64,000 nt of DNA from Actinomycetospora cinnamomea (GCF_003096675.1 NZ_QEKW01000004.1:62001-126000), one strand, 5' to 3'. Shown: positions 51,590-62,500, counted from the stretch's first letter. Translations and numbers: made by a program. Notes: generated from the letters alone by a model not told the origin.

Positions 51590-52300
51590 TCACCGGCCGA
51601 CGAGCGTGTCGGACAGGGTGAGCGGCACACCCGCTGCGCAGTCCGGTCCCACCGCCAGCAGCCGGAACCGGGCGGCGATGCCCGTGGGCAGCACGAGCAG
51701 CACGCCCGGGCGCCCGTCGACGACCACCTGGCGGGCCCCTACGGGCCGCACCCCGGCGGGGACGCCGTGGGCGGCGAGGCAGCCCGCGAGCCGGTCCGGG
51801 TCGGCGAGCGGCCCGTAGTCGGAGCGTCCGAGGCCGGCGCGCAACGCCGCCGGCCCGTCGCCCCCGGCCAGCACCGGCATGTCCGAGGGTGTCGGTGCGG
51901 TCGGTGCGGTCGGTGCGGCCGACGGCGCCGGCGGGTCCGCGGTGCGCCCGGGGACGACGGCGGCGATCACGGCCGCCACGACCGCGGCCACCGCGGCGGC
52001 GGCGGCCAGCGCGGCGAGGACCCGGCCGCGGCGGCGACGTGGGGGCGGGGGTGTCGGGATCCCGGGGGCGCCCGGCGATGTGGTCCGCGACCGTTCCGCC
52101 GCCAGCGCACGGTCGATGTCGGCGAGGAGGCCAGGGGGCATCGGCGGGGTGCGGGCGGCGTGGGCGGCCAGGTCGGCCTGCGTGCGCGCCAGGGCCGTGG
52201 CCACCTCGGGGTCCTGCGGACCGGGCAGCACGGCGTCGGGACCGTCCGGACGGTCCGGCCGGCCGGGACCCGCCGCGGCGGCGTGCTCGTCGTCGCTCAC
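51590..52300 (-). CDS. Membrane anti-sigma factor of SigM, Rv3912-like
   Basis: 236 residues from GTG 52300, overlapping the sigM stop (GTGA). The N-terminal cytoplasmic part (about 1-95) contains [20 protein letters not shown] and [21 protein letters not shown] single transmembrane helix lies at about 108-130 ([20 protein letters not shown]). The extracytoplasmic part (about 140-236) has [20 protein letters not shown]. Sequence identity to known anti-sigma factors is low, so the call rests on layout and position, which match Rv3912. Confidence 0.78.
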   Translation of the reverse strand: MSDDEHAAAAGPGRPDRPDGPDAVLPGPQDPEVATALARTQADLAAHAARTPPMPPGLLADIDRALAAERSRTTSPGAPGIPTPPPPRRRRGRVLAALAAAAAVAAVVAAVIAAVVPGRTADPPAPSAAPTAPTAPTPSDMPVLAGGDGPAALRAGLGRSDYGPLADPDRLAGCLAAHGVPAGVRPVGARQVVVDGRPGVLLVLPTGIAARFRLLAVGPDCAAGVPLTLSDTLVGR

Positions 52301-52920
52301 GCTCCGCCTCCCCTCCGGTCGGTCGCGTCGGTCGTCTGTTGGACGTCGTCGGGGCCCGCGGCGTTCCGTGCCGGGCGGGGCCCGGGGGGTCGGAGGTGCC
52401 CGAGCAACCCGGCCAGGCGGGTGCGGGCGCGGGCGCAGCGGCTCTTGATCGTGCCCTCGCGCACCCCGAGCACCTCCGCGGTCTCCGTGATCGAGAACCC
52501 GTGCACGTCGACGAGCACCACGGCGAGGCGCTGGCCGTCCGGCAGCGCGGCGAGGGCGTCGGCGACCGCGAGCCGCGTGAGGTGGTCGTCGATGCCGTCG
52601 CGCGGCGTGGGCAGGTCGTGACCCGCCAGCGGCTCGGTGGCCCGGGCGCGGCGCCGGCGGATGCGGTCGAGGCAGGCGTTGACGACGATGCGGTGCAGCC
52701 ACGTCGACACCTCGGACTCCCCGCGGTAGCGGGCGGCGGAGCGCAGCGCGGAGACGAACGTCTCCTGCACCGCGTCGGCGGCGTCCTCGCGGTGGTCGAG
52801 CATGCGGAAGGCCAGCGACCACAGGCGGTCGGCGTAGCGGCGCACCAGCTCATCGAACGCTCCCGGCACCCCGGCCACGTGCGCGGCGAGGAGCTCGCGG
52901 TCGCTGCGCGGGTCGGGCAC
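52297..52920 (-). CDS. sigM: ECF RNA polymerase sigma factor SigM
   Basis: 207 residues from GTG 52920 (VPDPRSDRELLAAHVAGVPG). Sigma region 2: AFDELVRRYADRLWSLAFRM, LDHREDAADAVQETFVSALR; region 4: VADALAALPDGQRLAVVLVD, then ITETAEVLGVREGTIKSRCA (HTH). The first gene of the sigM-anti-sigma-trxB-trxA unit, giving a stress-responsive route to the thioredoxin system. In mycobacteria the equivalent is held by Rv3912. Confidence 0.94.
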   Translation of the reverse strand: MPDPRSDRELLAAHVAGVPGAFDELVRRYADRLWSLAFRMLDHREDAADAVQETFVSALRSAARYRGESEVSTWLHRIVVNACLDRIRRRRARATEPLAGHDLPTPRDGIDDHLTRLAVADALAALPDGQRLAVVLVDVHGFSITETAEVLGVREGTIKSRCARARTRLAGLLGHLRPPGPRPARNAAGPDDVQQTTDATDRRGGGA

Positions 52921-52986
52921 GGCGGGGACGCTAGCCGTCGGCGCGGGCCCGCCGGTGCCGTTCGGGGGAGCTCGTCGCGACCGGCG

Positions 52987-54939
52987 TCAGGGCGCGCGCT
53001 CGACCGTCACCTCGGCGAGCTCGCTGACGTACTGGTCGTCGTCCTCCTGGCCGAGCTCGGTGATCCAGACGAGCAGGTTGCCGGTCGGTGGGGCGGGCTG
53101 CAACGGGATGCGCAGCTCGTCGCCCTCGACGGTGCCGGCGCCGAGCAGCTGGGTCTGGGCCAGCGGCACGTCGGCGGCGGGCGCGGACCGGATCTCGATC
53201 CGCGTCCCGGGGCTCGGCGAGCGCACCGTCACCGCGGCCACGCCCGCCGGCGCGGTGAAGGTCGACATCATCCCGATGCCGGGCTTGAGCGCCGGGAGCT
53301 GCTGGCGGTACTCCGAGGTCGACCACGTCGTCGACGGGTCGTTGTCGGCGGCCCGGTTGATCCGCGTCGGGTTGTCCGGCGTGCCGGCGGGGCTGTAGAC
53401 GGCGACGCTCGAGAGCTGCACCGGGCCCGCGGCCACCGGGGCGGGCGCGGCCGGGGGCGGCGCGGGCGTCCCGGCCGGTGGCGGGGGCGCCGCGGTCTCG
53501 GTCGGGATGACCACGACCGGCGGCCCCGAGGACCCGCCGCCCGCCACCACGGAGACGATCTGGAAGGTCACGAAGCCGAGGATCGCGAGCGTCGCCGCGA
53601 CGAGCACGGTCACGCCGATGCGCAGCTTGCGCCGCTCCGACGGGTCCGGCCCGGGTTCGGGCACGGCGTCGTCGTGCCACACCTCGGCCGGGTCGTCGGC
53701 GTCGATGGTCTGCCCGTCCTCGAGCACCGGCAGCAGCACGCCGTCGTCCTCGAGGCCCTCGCGCATCTGGCTCACGAGGCGGTGCACCGCGGCCGCGGTG
53801 CGGATGCCGCCGTCCTCGTCGAGCGTGCGGTCGACCAGCGCGGCGAGCTCGACCGGCAGGTCGGGCCGCAGCGAGCGCGCGGGGACGGGACCGCCACCCG
53901 GCGCGTGCGGCGCGAGCCGCAGGCCGGCCGGCGCCCGGCTGCCCTCGGGACCCGGCCAGCGCGCGGTCAGCAGCAGGTAGAGCAGGGCGCCGAGGCCGTG
54001 CACGTCGTCGGCGTTCGTGGCGTCGCCGCGGGGCATGGGGAACGCGAGGCGGGTCGTCGCGCGGGCGCTGACCCGGACCCGCTGCGGGTGCTCGAGCCCG
54101 AGCACCAGGCCCGAGCGGTGTGCCGCGGCCACGGCGTCGGCGAGAGGCTCGATGACCCGCAGTGCCGCGCTGGGACGCAACGGGCCGCCGGCCACGAGCT
54201 CGGCGAGGTCGCGCCCGGGCGTCCACTCGGCGACCGCCGCCCCGAGCACCCCGGCGGGCAGCGGGCTGCCCCCGGGCCGGACGACGTCGAGGATGCGGGC
54301 CGCGTGGGGGTGCTCGAAGTGCGCCGAGCGGGTGGCGCGCGACAGCGCCGCGGCGGCCCGCGCGTCGCCCTGCCACGAGCCGACGAGCAGGGTGATGCCG
54401 ACGTCGCGCTCCAGCACCACGTCGCGTGCCTTCCACAGGACCGCCTCCGCGGCGTCGTCCCGACCCACCTGGGCGACGAGGCGGTAGCGCTCCCCCAGCA
54501 GCGTGCCGGGCATGAGCCGCCCCGCGGTGGGCAGCGGACCGGACCCGGGTCCGGTGGCCGGACGCCCCGGGCCGCGGGCGGGGCGGCGCGGAGGCGCCGG
54601 GAAGGGGCCCGACGGCGGCGCCGGCGGACCGCCGGGACCGGGGCCCTGGGACGCCGGACCCCGCGGCCCGCGACCCGCGCCGCCGGCGGTGCCCGGCGGG
54701 ACGGGGGCGGCGGTGCCGGCGGTGGCGCCGTTGGTGGGGCCGTGGGTGGGGCTGGAGCCGTTGACGGGACCGGGCGGGTCGGCGGCACGGGACACGTGCA
54801 CTGTCGGCCCGTCGACGCCGGCACCGGCGGCGCGTGGACCCCGCGCGGGCGACGGCGTGTCGCGCCCGGGCGTGTCGCGCTCGGGTGCCTCGCGGGCGGG
54901 GCCGGCGGACGTGCGCTCCCCGGACTGCTCGCCGGCCAC
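52987..54939 (-). CDS. Membrane pseudokinase, MurJ-associated (like the C-terminal part of Rv3910)
   Basis: 650 residues from GTG 54939. About 1-140 Pro/Gly-rich; 143-400 a protein-kinase-like domain (GTLLGERYRLVAQVGRDDAA, VLWKARDVVLERDVGITLLV) in which the catalytic HRDxxxxN motif is replaced by GLVLGLEHPQRVRVSARA, so it should be inactive. One transmembrane helix at about 450 (VLVAATLAILGFVTFQIVSV); an outer beta-rich domain (VQLSSVAVYSPAGTPDNPTR, WSTSEY) resembling a discoidin/galactose-binding fold. In M. tuberculosis the kinase-like part is fused to MurJ and binds FhaA after phosphorylation; here it is a separate gene 110 bp downstream of murJ. Confidence 0.85.
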   Translation of the reverse strand: MAGEQSGERTSAGPAREAPERDTPGRDTPSPARGPRAAGAGVDGPTVHVSRAADPPGPVNGSSPTHGPTNGATAGTAAPVPPGTAGGAGRGPRGPASQGPGPGGPPAPPSGPFPAPPRRPARGPGRPATGPGSGPLPTAGRLMPGTLLGERYRLVAQVGRDDAAEAVLWKARDVVLERDVGITLLVGSWQGDARAAAALSRATRSAHFEHPHAARILDVVRPGGSPLPAGVLGAAVAEWTPGRDLAELVAGGPLRPSAALRVIEPLADAVAAAHRSGLVLGLEHPQRVRVSARATTRLAFPMPRGDATNADDVHGLGALLYLLLTARWPGPEGSRAPAGLRLAPHAPGGGPVPARSLRPDLPVELAALVDRTLDEDGGIRTAAAVHRLVSQMREGLEDDGVLLPVLEDGQTIDADDPAEVWHDDAVPEPGPDPSERRKLRIGVTVLVAATLAILGFVTFQIVSVVAGGGSSGPPVVVIPTETAAPPPPAGTPAPPPAAPAPVAAGPVQLSSVAVYSPAGTPDNPTRINRAADNDPSTTWSTSEYRQQLPALKPGIGMMSTFTAPAGVAAVTVRSPSPGTRIEIRSAPAADVPLAQTQLLGAGTVEGDELRIPLQPAPPTGNLLVWITELGQEDDDQYVSELAEVTVERAP

Positions 54940-55049
54940 GTCCTCACCTCCCCCTCGGACCCGTCAGAGACTACGGGACACGACCTGCGCTCCGGGGGAC
55001 GCCGGGGCGCGGGTCCGGGTTGCCCGCGCGGCGGCGGGTCACGCGTCGA

Positions 55050-57437
55050 TCAGGTCGTGCGGGCCGGTCCCCGCCCCAGCAGGCGGCGCAGGCGGGAGAC
55101 GACGGGGTCGAGCTCGGGCACGCGCAGCAGCCGCATCGCCACGGCGACCACGGCGAGGAACACCGACGAGCCGACGACGAGCACGAGCCAGGACCGCAGC
55201 ACCAGGGAGGCGCCCCCGTCGAGCAGCCGCTCGAGCAGGGTGACGGCCAGCAAGGCGACGAGGACGGCGACGACCGAGGCGAGGAGCGTGAGCACGAGGG
55301 TGCGCAGCACCCGCTTGGTGTCGAGATGTCCGAGCCGTACTCGCAGCCAGATGTTGCCCACGACGAGGCCGACGACGAACCCGAACGCGTTGACCCCGGC
55401 GAGTCCGAGGACCACCTGCTCGGGCGGCAACAGCACCGGGCACAGGTAGGCCATCGGGACCTTGAGCGCGGTGATCACGACCATGATCAGCGTTGGGGTC
55501 CGGGCGTCGTTCATCGCGTAGAACACGCGCATCTGCAGCATGACGACCGCCATCGGCACCAGCCCGAACGCCGAGGCGGCCATGGCGCCGCCGAGCGAGG
55601 CGGCGCCCTCCGGGCCGGAGCGCCCGATCGAGAACAGCGCGATGCCCAGCTGCGAGCCGAACACCGTCAGCAGGGCGCTCATCGGCAGCAGCGTCACCGT
55701 CGAGAGCCGCGAGCCCAGGGAGAGGTCGGCGACGACCTGGTCGGTGCGCCCGTTGGCGGCGGCGGCGCTCATCCGCGGCATCAGCGCGGTGAGCAGGGAG
55801 ACCCCGAGGACGCCGTAGGGCACCTGGATGAGCAGCCACGCATAGCTGTAGATGGCGGGGCCGCCCTCGTCGGCGCCCGATGCGACGCGCAGGATCGCCG
55901 CGAGCCCGACCTGGCTGATCAGCACGTAGCCCACGACCCACGCCGCGAGGCCGCCGAACGCGGACAGGCGCCGGTCCCACCCGAAGCGCCACTTCCACCG
56001 GAACCCGACGCGGCGCATCGCGGGCAGCATCACGGCGGCCTGCACGACGATGCCGAGCGTGCTGCCGATGCCGAGCACGAGCAGCTGGGCGTCGGAGATG
56101 CCCACCTCGGGCGACGGCAGGAACGCGTAGATCCCGAGCGCGACGAGGGCCACGACGTTGTTGAGCACCGGGGCCCAGGCCGCGGGCCCGAAGTTGGCCC
56201 GCGAGTTGAGGATCGCCCCGAACAGCGCGCCCATCCCGTAGAAGAAGATCTGCGGCAGGAGCAGGTAGGCGAAGTCGGTCGCGAGCTCGAGGTCGGTGCC
56301 GGGGTCGAGGTAGGGCCGGATGAGCAGGGGCGCGGCCAGCACGGCGAGCGCGGTCGCGAGGGCCAGGCCGACGGCGGCGCCGGAGAGCAGCTTCTGGGCG
56401 AAGCCCTCGCCGTCGTCACCGTCCTCCTTGGCCGCCCGGACCAGCACGGGGATGACGACGCTGGTGAGCACCCCGCCGAGCAGGAGCTCGAAGATGATGT
56501 TCGGCAGGGTGTTCGCGACGTTGAACGCGCTGCCGACGAAGTTCAGGCCGACGATCGCGGTCAGCCCGAGCGTGCGCAGGAACCCGGTGAGCCGGCTGAC
56601 GAGGGTGGCCACGGCCATCCCGCCCGACGCGCGGACGAGCGCCCCGTCGTCGCGGCCCTGCTCGTCGGCGGGCGTGCGCGGGGCGGGCACGGCGGGCGCG
56701 TCCTGCTCGAGCGGCGGCCGCGGGAGCAGGACCGTCTCCTCGGACGACCCCGCGTAGTTCCACGACGCGAGCGGGGCCGGGCGCGCCACGCGCACGGTGC
56801 GCTCGGAGCCCGTCGGCAGGACCTCCGTGCGGTGCGGGTCGGCGGGGCCCGTGCCCGAGGGGCTCGACGTGCCGTCGACGGCGTCCACGGCCTCCACCGC
56901 GGCGGTGGGGGCGGTGAGACCCGTGGTGGACGGCTCGGAGGCCGCGGCGCCGGGCGGAGAGCCGGGCGGGCGCGGCGGCGGGGGCCCGGCGCCGCGCGGC
57001 GCCGGGCGGGTCCGGTGGCCGGCGGGCGGGCCGCCGGAGGGGGGTGCTCCCGGTGCTCCCGGTGCCGCGGGTCCCGGGGCGCCCGGGGCGCCCGGAGCCG
57101 ACGGGGAGCGGCCGGAGCCGGGGGGCCGGCTCGCGGGCGGACCCGGAGGGGGTCCGGGAGGTGGGCCGGGATGTCGGCCGGCGGGTGGCCCGGCGGGTCG
57201 GCCCGGCGGGGGTCCGGACGACGGTCCGGCCCCGGGCCCCGGACGGGCCCCGGGGACCGGCGGGGGCCGGGAGCCGGGTGGGGCACCCGGTGGCGGCCCG
57301 GGCGGCGGTGCGCCCTCGTCACGGCGCCGGGCGGGCGGAGGCGGCGGGGGGACGACGTCGGGCGCGTCGGGGCCGCCCTCGCGGCTCTCCTCCGGCGCCT
57401 CCCCGGGCGGTCGCCGGCCGGGCTCGGGCGCGGTCAC
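55050..57437 (-). CDS. murJ: Lipid II flippase MurJ with a long proline-rich N-terminal tail
   Basis: 795 residues from GTG 57437, whose GTGA overlaps the upstream stop; the open frame extends to 57608 but would overlap the upstream gene by 175 bp. About 260 disordered Pro/Gly residues precede the membrane domain, which opens ASGGMAVATLVSRLTGFLRT and VGSAFNVANTLPNIIFELLL. About 14 helices follow, with FFYGMGALFGAILNSRANFG and IQVPYGVLGVSLLTALMPRM typical of MurJ/MviN. It flips lipid-linked peptidoglycan precursors. The tail may be a docking or phosphorylation region. Confidence 0.94.
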   Translation of the reverse strand: MTAPEPGRRPPGEAPEESREGGPDAPDVVPPPPPPARRRDEGAPPPGPPPGAPPGSRPPPVPGARPGPGAGPSSGPPPGRPAGPPAGRHPGPPPGPPPGPPASRPPGSGRSPSAPGAPGAPGPAAPGAPGAPPSGGPPAGHRTRPAPRGAGPPPPRPPGSPPGAAASEPSTTGLTAPTAAVEAVDAVDGTSSPSGTGPADPHRTEVLPTGSERTVRVARPAPLASWNYAGSSEETVLLPRPPLEQDAPAVPAPRTPADEQGRDDGALVRASGGMAVATLVSRLTGFLRTLGLTAIVGLNFVGSAFNVANTLPNIIFELLLGGVLTSVVIPVLVRAAKEDGDDGEGFAQKLLSGAAVGLALATALAVLAAPLLIRPYLDPGTDLELATDFAYLLLPQIFFYGMGALFGAILNSRANFGPAAWAPVLNNVVALVALGIYAFLPSPEVGISDAQLLVLGIGSTLGIVVQAAVMLPAMRRVGFRWKWRFGWDRRLSAFGGLAAWVVGYVLISQVGLAAILRVASGADEGGPAIYSYAWLLIQVPYGVLGVSLLTALMPRMSAAAANGRTDQVVADLSLGSRLSTVTLLPMSALLTVFGSQLGIALFSIGRSGPEGAASLGGAMAASAFGLVPMAVVMLQMRVFYAMNDARTPTLIMVVITALKVPMAYLCPVLLPPEQVVLGLAGVNAFGFVVGLVVGNIWLRVRLGHLDTKRVLRTLVLTLLASVVAVLVALLAVTLLERLLDGGASLVLRSWLVLVVGSSVFLAVVAVAMRLLRVPELDPVVSRLRRLLGRGPARTT

Positions 57438-59755
57438 CGCTTCTGCAGCTCGCGGGTCGACAGGTCGTGCGGGCCCCGCGGCGTGCTCGGGCCCCGACGG
57501 TGGTGACTGCGCCGGGACCGGCGGTCGCGGCGCCCCGCCCGAACCCGGCGAGCGATCCGTACGCTCGCCAGGATCACCAGCACGACGGCTGCGGACGCGG
57601 TCAACCACACCGTGATCGTGCCGTAGGCGGTCGATCGCAGCAGCAGACGAGCCGTGGGCCCGAGAGGTTCACCCCCCGGTGTGCGGGCCTGGGCGTCGAC
57701 GGCGAACTGCCCCGCCCGGGACACCTGGACCTCGACCTGCACCTGCCGGCTACCGAACGCCGGGACGGTGATGACCGGGAGCGGGCCGGTGGTCAACCCG
57801 TTCGTGGGCTCCAGCACGACCTCGACCCGCACGGCCACCGGCAGCCGGTTCTCCACGGTGAGCAGCAACGGGGCGTCGTTGGTGCCCAGCGAGTACGAGC
57901 CCGACGGCTGGACGACGCGCACGAGCGAGCGCAGCGCGTCGATCTGGCGCTCCACCCCGGCCACGGCCGCCTCCTGGGCGGCGGGTTCGTCCCGCCAGGC
58001 CGCGGACAGGGCGCGCAGCACCCCGTCGGTGAGCGGTTCCACGAAGTCCGTCGGCGAGGGGGTGCCGATCCCGTCCCGCTCGGTCGCCGCGAGCAGCTCG
58101 CGTTGGCGTTCCCGGACCTCGGCGGCGCGGGCGACCACCGACTCCTGCAGGCCGTCGACGGCCGGTGGCGGGGTCGCCAGGGCCGCGGCGGGCAGCGCGG
58201 TCGCGGCGCCGACGGGGGCGAGGAGGCTGCCGAGGTCGACGGGACGGGCGAGGCCGAGGCGGGTGAGGTCCTCGACGGCCGTGAGCAGCGCGCCGGCCTC
58301 GCCCGGGCCGGCGGCCCAGTCGGCGGGCGGGGCGAGGACGCTCACGGGCGGGGTCTCGTCGTCCGGGGTGTCCTGCAGGGCCCGCAGGGCCAGCGTCCCG
58401 ATCGCGTCCTGCGCCGCGAGGCCGTCCGGGGTGCCGGCAGGGCTGGTCGAGCGGTCGGCGCGGTCCACCGCGCGCGGGGCGAGGGCCGCGGCCGCGAGCG
58501 GGTCGAGACCGACCGCGACCGGTGCGTCGGCCGGCGGGCCCGGCAGCCGGGCGAGGGCGCCGGCGGGCAGGCCGTCGTCGAGGACGTCGGCGTCGAGGAG
58601 CAGGGCGCGCGTCCCGCCGGCGGTCAGGTCGGCGAGGCTGCGCTCGTCGAGGAGCCCGCCCGGGGGCCACACGGTGTCCGGGACGGGGGTGACCCCGAGG
58701 ATTCCCGCGACGCGGCGGGAGCCGGTGGTCACGGCGGCCGTCGTGAGGTCGGTGAGGTTGCCGCGGGCGGTCGCGACGAGGTCGGTGCGGGCGTAGGGCA
58801 GCGCGGTCACACAGCGACCGCCGGCCTGGGCGCGCAGGGCGTCGAGCCACCGGCTCGCCGCCGCGGACCCGGTGCCGGCGGTGGTCCGGCCGTCCGGGGT
58901 CAGCACCTGGTAGCCGCCGGCCATGGCCCGGGCGGTCTCGAGCAGGTCGGCGTCGACGGCGAGGCAGATCGACCGGGACGCCGCCGACCCCGCCGGCGCG
59001 GCGCGCCCCAGCGCGTCGACGAGGCCCGCGAGCCGCCCGCCCGGGGCGAACGACGCGGCGAGGTCGTCGTCGCGCAGCAGCGTCGGCGCGCCGGGCACGA
59101 CGGGCACGCGTCGGGGCCGGTCGGCGATCGGCCAGAGCACCGACACACCCGCCGCCCGGCCCACCGGCGGGGCGGCGAGCGGCCCCGCCCCGGGCACGCC
59201 GACCACGGGCAGCAGCAGGCGGACCGCGCCGAGACGCTGCGGTCCGGCGGTGCCGAGCGCCCCGTCGATGTCGACGAGCAGCGGGTGCACGCCGGGTGCG
59301 GCGAGGGCCAGCGACCCCGCGCCGGCGCCGGTCAGGGGCACGCGGACCGTGAACGGCGCCTCCTGCCCCGGGTCGAGCAGGGGCGCGATCTCGGCGGTCG
59401 GCGTGCGCACCGCCGACGTCGACCCGCCCGCGGCGAGTGCGCCCCGCGCCTCCCGGGGCCCCGACAGCGGCGTGCCCCGCTCGAGGCGCACCCCGACGTC
59501 ACGCGCCGGCACCGCCGAGCGGTTGGCCACGCGGCCGGTGACGACCAGCTCGCCGGGTCCGTCGGCGGTGACCACCCGCGGGGCCATGGCGTCGAGCACC
59601 ACGGAGACCGGCTCGCCGCCGACGGGAGCGGCGGGGACGGCGTGCGCGGCGGGCGCCGTCGGCAGCCCCAGCAGCAGGGCGACCAGGGTCAGCAGGACTC
59701 CCGCGGCAGCCGGCGAGGACGAACGGGCTCCCCGCGGGCGGCGGGGAGGGCTCAC
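57434..59755 (-). CDS. DUF6049-family exported membrane protein, Rv3909-like
   Basis: 773 residues from GTG 59755, overlapping the NUDIX stop. An N-terminal signal-type helix ([20 protein letters not shown]), a large extracytoplasmic part rich in Ala/Gly with repeated strand-like segments ([40 protein letters not shown]), and a C-terminal transmembrane helix ([20 protein letters not shown]) ending in a basic cytoplasmic tail. The order NUDIX-DUF6049-murJ matches Rv3908-Rv3910. Function unknown; envelope role inferred from coupling to murJ. Confidence 0.85.
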   Translation of the reverse strand: MSPPRRPRGARSSSPAAAGVLLTLVALLLGLPTAPAAHAVPAAPVGGEPVSVVLDAMAPRVVTADGPGELVVTGRVANRSAVPARDVGVRLERGTPLSGPREARGALAAGGSTSAVRTPTAEIAPLLDPGQEAPFTVRVPLTGAGAGSLALAAPGVHPLLVDIDGALGTAGPQRLGAVRLLLPVVGVPGAGPLAAPPVGRAAGVSVLWPIADRPRRVPVVPGAPTLLRDDDLAASFAPGGRLAGLVDALGRAAPAGSAASRSICLAVDADLLETARAMAGGYQVLTPDGRTTAGTGSAAASRWLDALRAQAGGRCVTALPYARTDLVATARGNLTDLTTAAVTTGSRRVAGILGVTPVPDTVWPPGGLLDERSLADLTAGGTRALLLDADVLDDGLPAGALARLPGPPADAPVAVGLDPLAAAALAPRAVDRADRSTSPAGTPDGLAAQDAIGTLALRALQDTPDDETPPVSVLAPPADWAAGPGEAGALLTAVEDLTRLGLARPVDLGSLLAPVGAATALPAAALATPPPAVDGLQESVVARAAEVRERQRELLAATERDGIGTPSPTDFVEPLTDGVLRALSAAWRDEPAAQEAAVAGVERQIDALRSLVRVVQPSGSYSLGTNDAPLLLTVENRLPVAVRVEVVLEPTNGLTTGPLPVITVPAFGSRQVQVEVQVSRAGQFAVDAQARTPGGEPLGPTARLLLRSTAYGTITVWLTASAAVVLVILASVRIARRVRAGRRDRRSRRSHHRRGPSTPRGPHDLSTRELQKR

Positions 59756-60237
59756 GCCGACTCCTCCAGGATCTGCGCCGCACGCCGCACCAGGCGGCGC
59801 TCGTCGGCGTACGCCAGTCGGGTGTCGAGCTCGTCCAGCGGCACCCACGCCACCTCGGTGACCTCGACGTCGGCGTCGGACAGCTCGCCACCGTGCGCGT
59901 CGAGCAGGTAGTGGTGCACGGTCTTGTGGATCCGTCGGTCCTCGGCCACGAACCAGTAGTCGATGCTGCCGAGGAACGCCCGCACGCTCGCGATGATGCC
60001 GGTCTCCTCCTCGACCTCCCGCACGGCGGCCTGCTCGGCGGTCTCGCCCTCCTCGAGGTGGCCCTTGGGCAGCGACCAGAGCAGGCGCCCGCGACGGTCG
60101 AGCCGGCCGATGAGGGCGGCGCTGGCCCCGGCGGCGTCGACGACGAGGCCTCCCGCGGAGGTCTCGTCGACCGTGCGCATCCGCCGCCGGGAGCCCCGTC
60201 GGCGCCGGTCGCCGGACCGGCGGGACGGGGTGGACAC
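59752..60237 (-). CDS. NUDIX hydrolase, MutT4-like
   Basis: 161 residues from GTG 60237 ([20 protein letters not shown]). Nudix box: [22 protein letters not shown] matches GX5EX7REUXEEXGU. Start of the domain is [20 protein letters not shown] with [14 protein letters not shown]. Position divergent from pcnA is the same as Rv3908 (mutT4). It would hydrolyse a nucleoside-diphosphate-linked substrate; identity unknown. First gene of the GTGA-coupled murJ operon. Confidence 0.9.
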   Translation of the reverse strand: MSTPSRRSGDRRRRGSRRRMRTVDETSAGGLVVDAAGASAALIGRLDRRGRLLWSLPKGHLEEGETAEQAAVREVEEETGIIASVRAFLGSIDYWFVAEDRRIHKTVHHYLLDAHGGELSDADVEVTEVAWVPLDELDTRLAYADERRLVRRAAQILEESA

Positions 60238-60360
60238 GTGCGCGATCGTACGGCGCCCGCGCGGTGACGGCGGCGTGTCGACGATCCGACGGCGAGGTGT
60301 CGCCCGGGCCGGATCCCGGTGTCCCGGAGGTCCCGGCCCGTCGCGGTACGCTGTCCTGCC

Positions 60361-61851
60361 GTGCCCGGACCCGCGCAGGCCCCCACCTCCTCCACCGGCG
60401 CCGACCATGCGGCGGTGGTGGAGATGCTGCGCTACGCCCCCGTCGCCGACGAGCTCGCCCAGCGCTTCGCGGACGCGGGGCACCGCCTCTACCTCGTCGG
60501 CGGCAGCGTCCGCGACGCCCTGCTGGGACGTCCGTCGCCCGACCTCGACTTCACCACCGACGCCCGTCCCGAGCAGATTCAACGGCTGGTCTCGGGCTGG
60601 GCCGAGGCCGTGTGGGACACCGGGATCGCGTTCGGCACGGTCGGGGCCGCGCGGCGCGGGCAGACCCTCGAGATCACGACGTTCCGGGCCGACGCCTACG
60701 ACGGCGTGAGCCGCAACCCCGTCGTGGCCTTCGGCGACACCATCGAGGGCGACCTCGTCCGCCGCGACTTCACCGCCAACGCGATGGCGCTCTCGCTGCC
60801 CGACCGCACCTTCGTCGACCCGTACGGGGGGCTCGCGGCCCTGGCCCGCGGCGTGCTCGACACCCCGACCGACCCCGCGACGTCCTTCGGCGACGACCCC
60901 CTGCGCCTGCTGCGCGCGGCGCGGTTCGTCTCCCAGCTCGGGTTCGAGGTCGCACCGCGGGTGCGCGAGGCGATGACCGCGATGGCGCCCCAGCTCGCGC
61001 GGATCACCGCCGAGCGGGTGCAGGCCGAGCTCTCGAAGCTGCTGCTCGGCGCCCACCCGCGGCGCGGGATCGAGCTCATGGTCGACACCGGGCTCGCCGA
61101 CGTCGTGCTGCCCGAGGTGCCCGCGATGCGCCTGGAGATCGACGAGCACGCGCAGCACAAGGACGTCTACGAGCACTCGCTGACGGTCATGGAGCAGGCC
61201 ATCGACCGCGAGAGCTCGGATGACGGGGGTCCGGACCTCGTGCTGCGCCTCGCCGCGCTGCTGCACGACATCGGCAAGCCCGCGACCCGCAAGGTGGAGC
61301 CCGGGCGGCGCGTCAGCTTCCACCACCACGAGGTGGTCGGCGCCAAGATGGCCCGCAAGCGGCTGCGCGAGCTGCGCTACCCGAAGCAGGTCGTCGAGGA
61401 CGTCGCGCAGCTCGTGTTCCTCCACCTGCGCTTCCACGGCTACGGCAAGGGCGAGTGGACCGACTCCGCGGTGCGCCGCTACGTCACCGACGCCGGCCCG
61501 CTGCTCGAGCGTCTGCACAAGCTGGTGCGCTCGGACTCCACGACGCGCAACAAGCGCCGGGCCGCGGCCCTTCAGCGCTCCTACGACGACCTCGAGGAGC
61601 GGATCGCGCGGATCGCGCAGGAGGAGGACCTCGCGCGCGTGCGTCCCGACCTCGACGGCAACGCGATCATGGAGCTGCTCGGCATCCCGCCGGGTCCGCT
61701 GGTCGGGCGGGCGTGGCGCCACCTCAAGGAGGTGCGCCTCGAGCGGGGCCCGCTGGACGACGACGAGGCGCGCGCCGAGCTGCTGCGGTGGGCGGCCGAG
61801 GAGGGGATCGAGTCCGAGGGCACCCGAGGCGGCACGGAACCGCAGGGCTGA
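60361..61851 (+). CDS. pcnA: CCA tRNA nucleotidyltransferase
   Basis: 496 residues from GTG 60361 ([20 protein letters not shown]). Class II NTase head: [20 protein letters not shown] with the catalytic Dx[21 protein letters not shown], then [20 protein letters not shown]. The HD domain has [20 protein letters not shown] and [12 protein letters not shown]. Adds or repairs the 3' CCA; needed because the tRNA genes here do not encode CCA. Equivalent to Rv3907c, divergent from the NUDIX gene. Confidence 0.95.
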   Translation: MPGPAQAPTSSTGADHAAVVEMLRYAPVADELAQRFADAGHRLYLVGGSVRDALLGRPSPDLDFTTDARPEQIQRLVSGWAEAVWDTGIAFGTVGAARRGQTLEITTFRADAYDGVSRNPVVAFGDTIEGDLVRRDFTANAMALSLPDRTFVDPYGGLAALARGVLDTPTDPATSFGDDPLRLLRAARFVSQLGFEVAPRVREAMTAMAPQLARITAERVQAELSKLLLGAHPRRGIELMVDTGLADVVLPEVPAMRLEIDEHAQHKDVYEHSLTVMEQAIDRESSDDGGPDLVLRLAALLHDIGKPATRKVEPGRRVSFHHHEVVGAKMARKRLRELRYPKQVVEDVAQLVFLHLRFHGYGKGEWTDSAVRRYVTDAGPLLERLHKLVRSDSTTRNKRRAAALQRSYDDLEERIARIAQEEDLARVRPDLDGNAIMELLGIPPGPLVGRAWRHLKEVRLERGPLDDDEARAELLRWAAEEGIESEGTRGGTEPQG

Positions 61852-61870
61852 CGCCCGCGTCGAACCGCGT

Positions 61871-62500
61871 GTGGGCGCCATCAGCTACGTCTTCGGCACC
61901 GGACGCGGTCCGGTGCACCGGCACGTCACCCCGGCCGACGCCGACCTGCCCGGCGGCGCGTCGGCGGCCCCGGACGCCGTCGTGCTCGACTTCGACGGCG
62001 ACGGGCGGGTCGACGACGCGCTCTGGGACAGCGACGGCGACGGGGTCGCCGACCGCTCGGTGCTCGACCTCGACGACGACGGCCGCGGCGACCACGCCTA
62101 CACCGACCCGTCCGGCCGCGGGGTGTGGGACGTCCGCGTGCCGCTCGACTCCGGCCCGGGGGCGACGGCCGGGGTGGCGCTGACCTGGTCCGACGTGCGG
62201 GGCCGGTCGGGCAGCGGGGCGGCCGTGCTCGACACCGACGGCGACGGGGTGGTCGACGGCCTCGCGGTGGACGCCGACCACGTCCCGGGCGAGGAGGTGC
62301 TCTGCGACCTCGACGGCGACGGGCGCGCCGAGCAGATGCTGGTCGACGACGACCGGGACGGGCGCGCCGAGCTGGCCTACCTGTCCGCGGACCCCGGGTC
62401 CCCGTCGGCGCGGTGGGACGTGCTGCTGGTCGACACCGACGCGGACGGCGCGGTGGACACGGCCATCGCCGAGGGCGCCGCCGGCTGGGTGCCGCCCTGA
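61871..62500 (+). CDS. Asp-rich calcium-loop-like repeat protein of unknown function
   Basis: 209 residues from GTG 61871. At least six repeats of DxDGDGxxD type: [70 protein letters not shown] and [12 protein letters not shown]. These resemble calcium-binding loops of EF-hand or thrombospondin-3 type, about 12-15 residues apart. No signal peptide, which is odd for such a repeat protein. The last 124 bp overlap the convergent MFS gene. Confidence 0.7.
   Translation: MGAISYVFGTGRGPVHRHVTPADADLPGGASAAPDAVVLDFDGDGRVDDALWDSDGDGVADRSVLDLDDDGRGDHAYTDPSGRGVWDVRVPLDSGPGATAGVALTWSDVRGRSGSGAAVLDTDGDGVVDGLAVDADHVPGEEVLCDLDGDGRAEQMLVDDDRDGRAELAYLSADPGSPSARWDVLLVDTDADGAVDTAIAEGAAGWVPP

Noticed and set aside
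51889-55449. Long plus-strand frame across sigM and the pseudokinase
   Set aside because: Arg/Gly/Pro-rich antisense translation; overlaps three recognisable genes on the other strand.
57437-57608. Longer MurJ start at 57608
   Set aside because: It would overlap the upstream DUF6049 gene by 175 bp; the GTG at 57437 gives the GTGA coupling seen throughout this operon.
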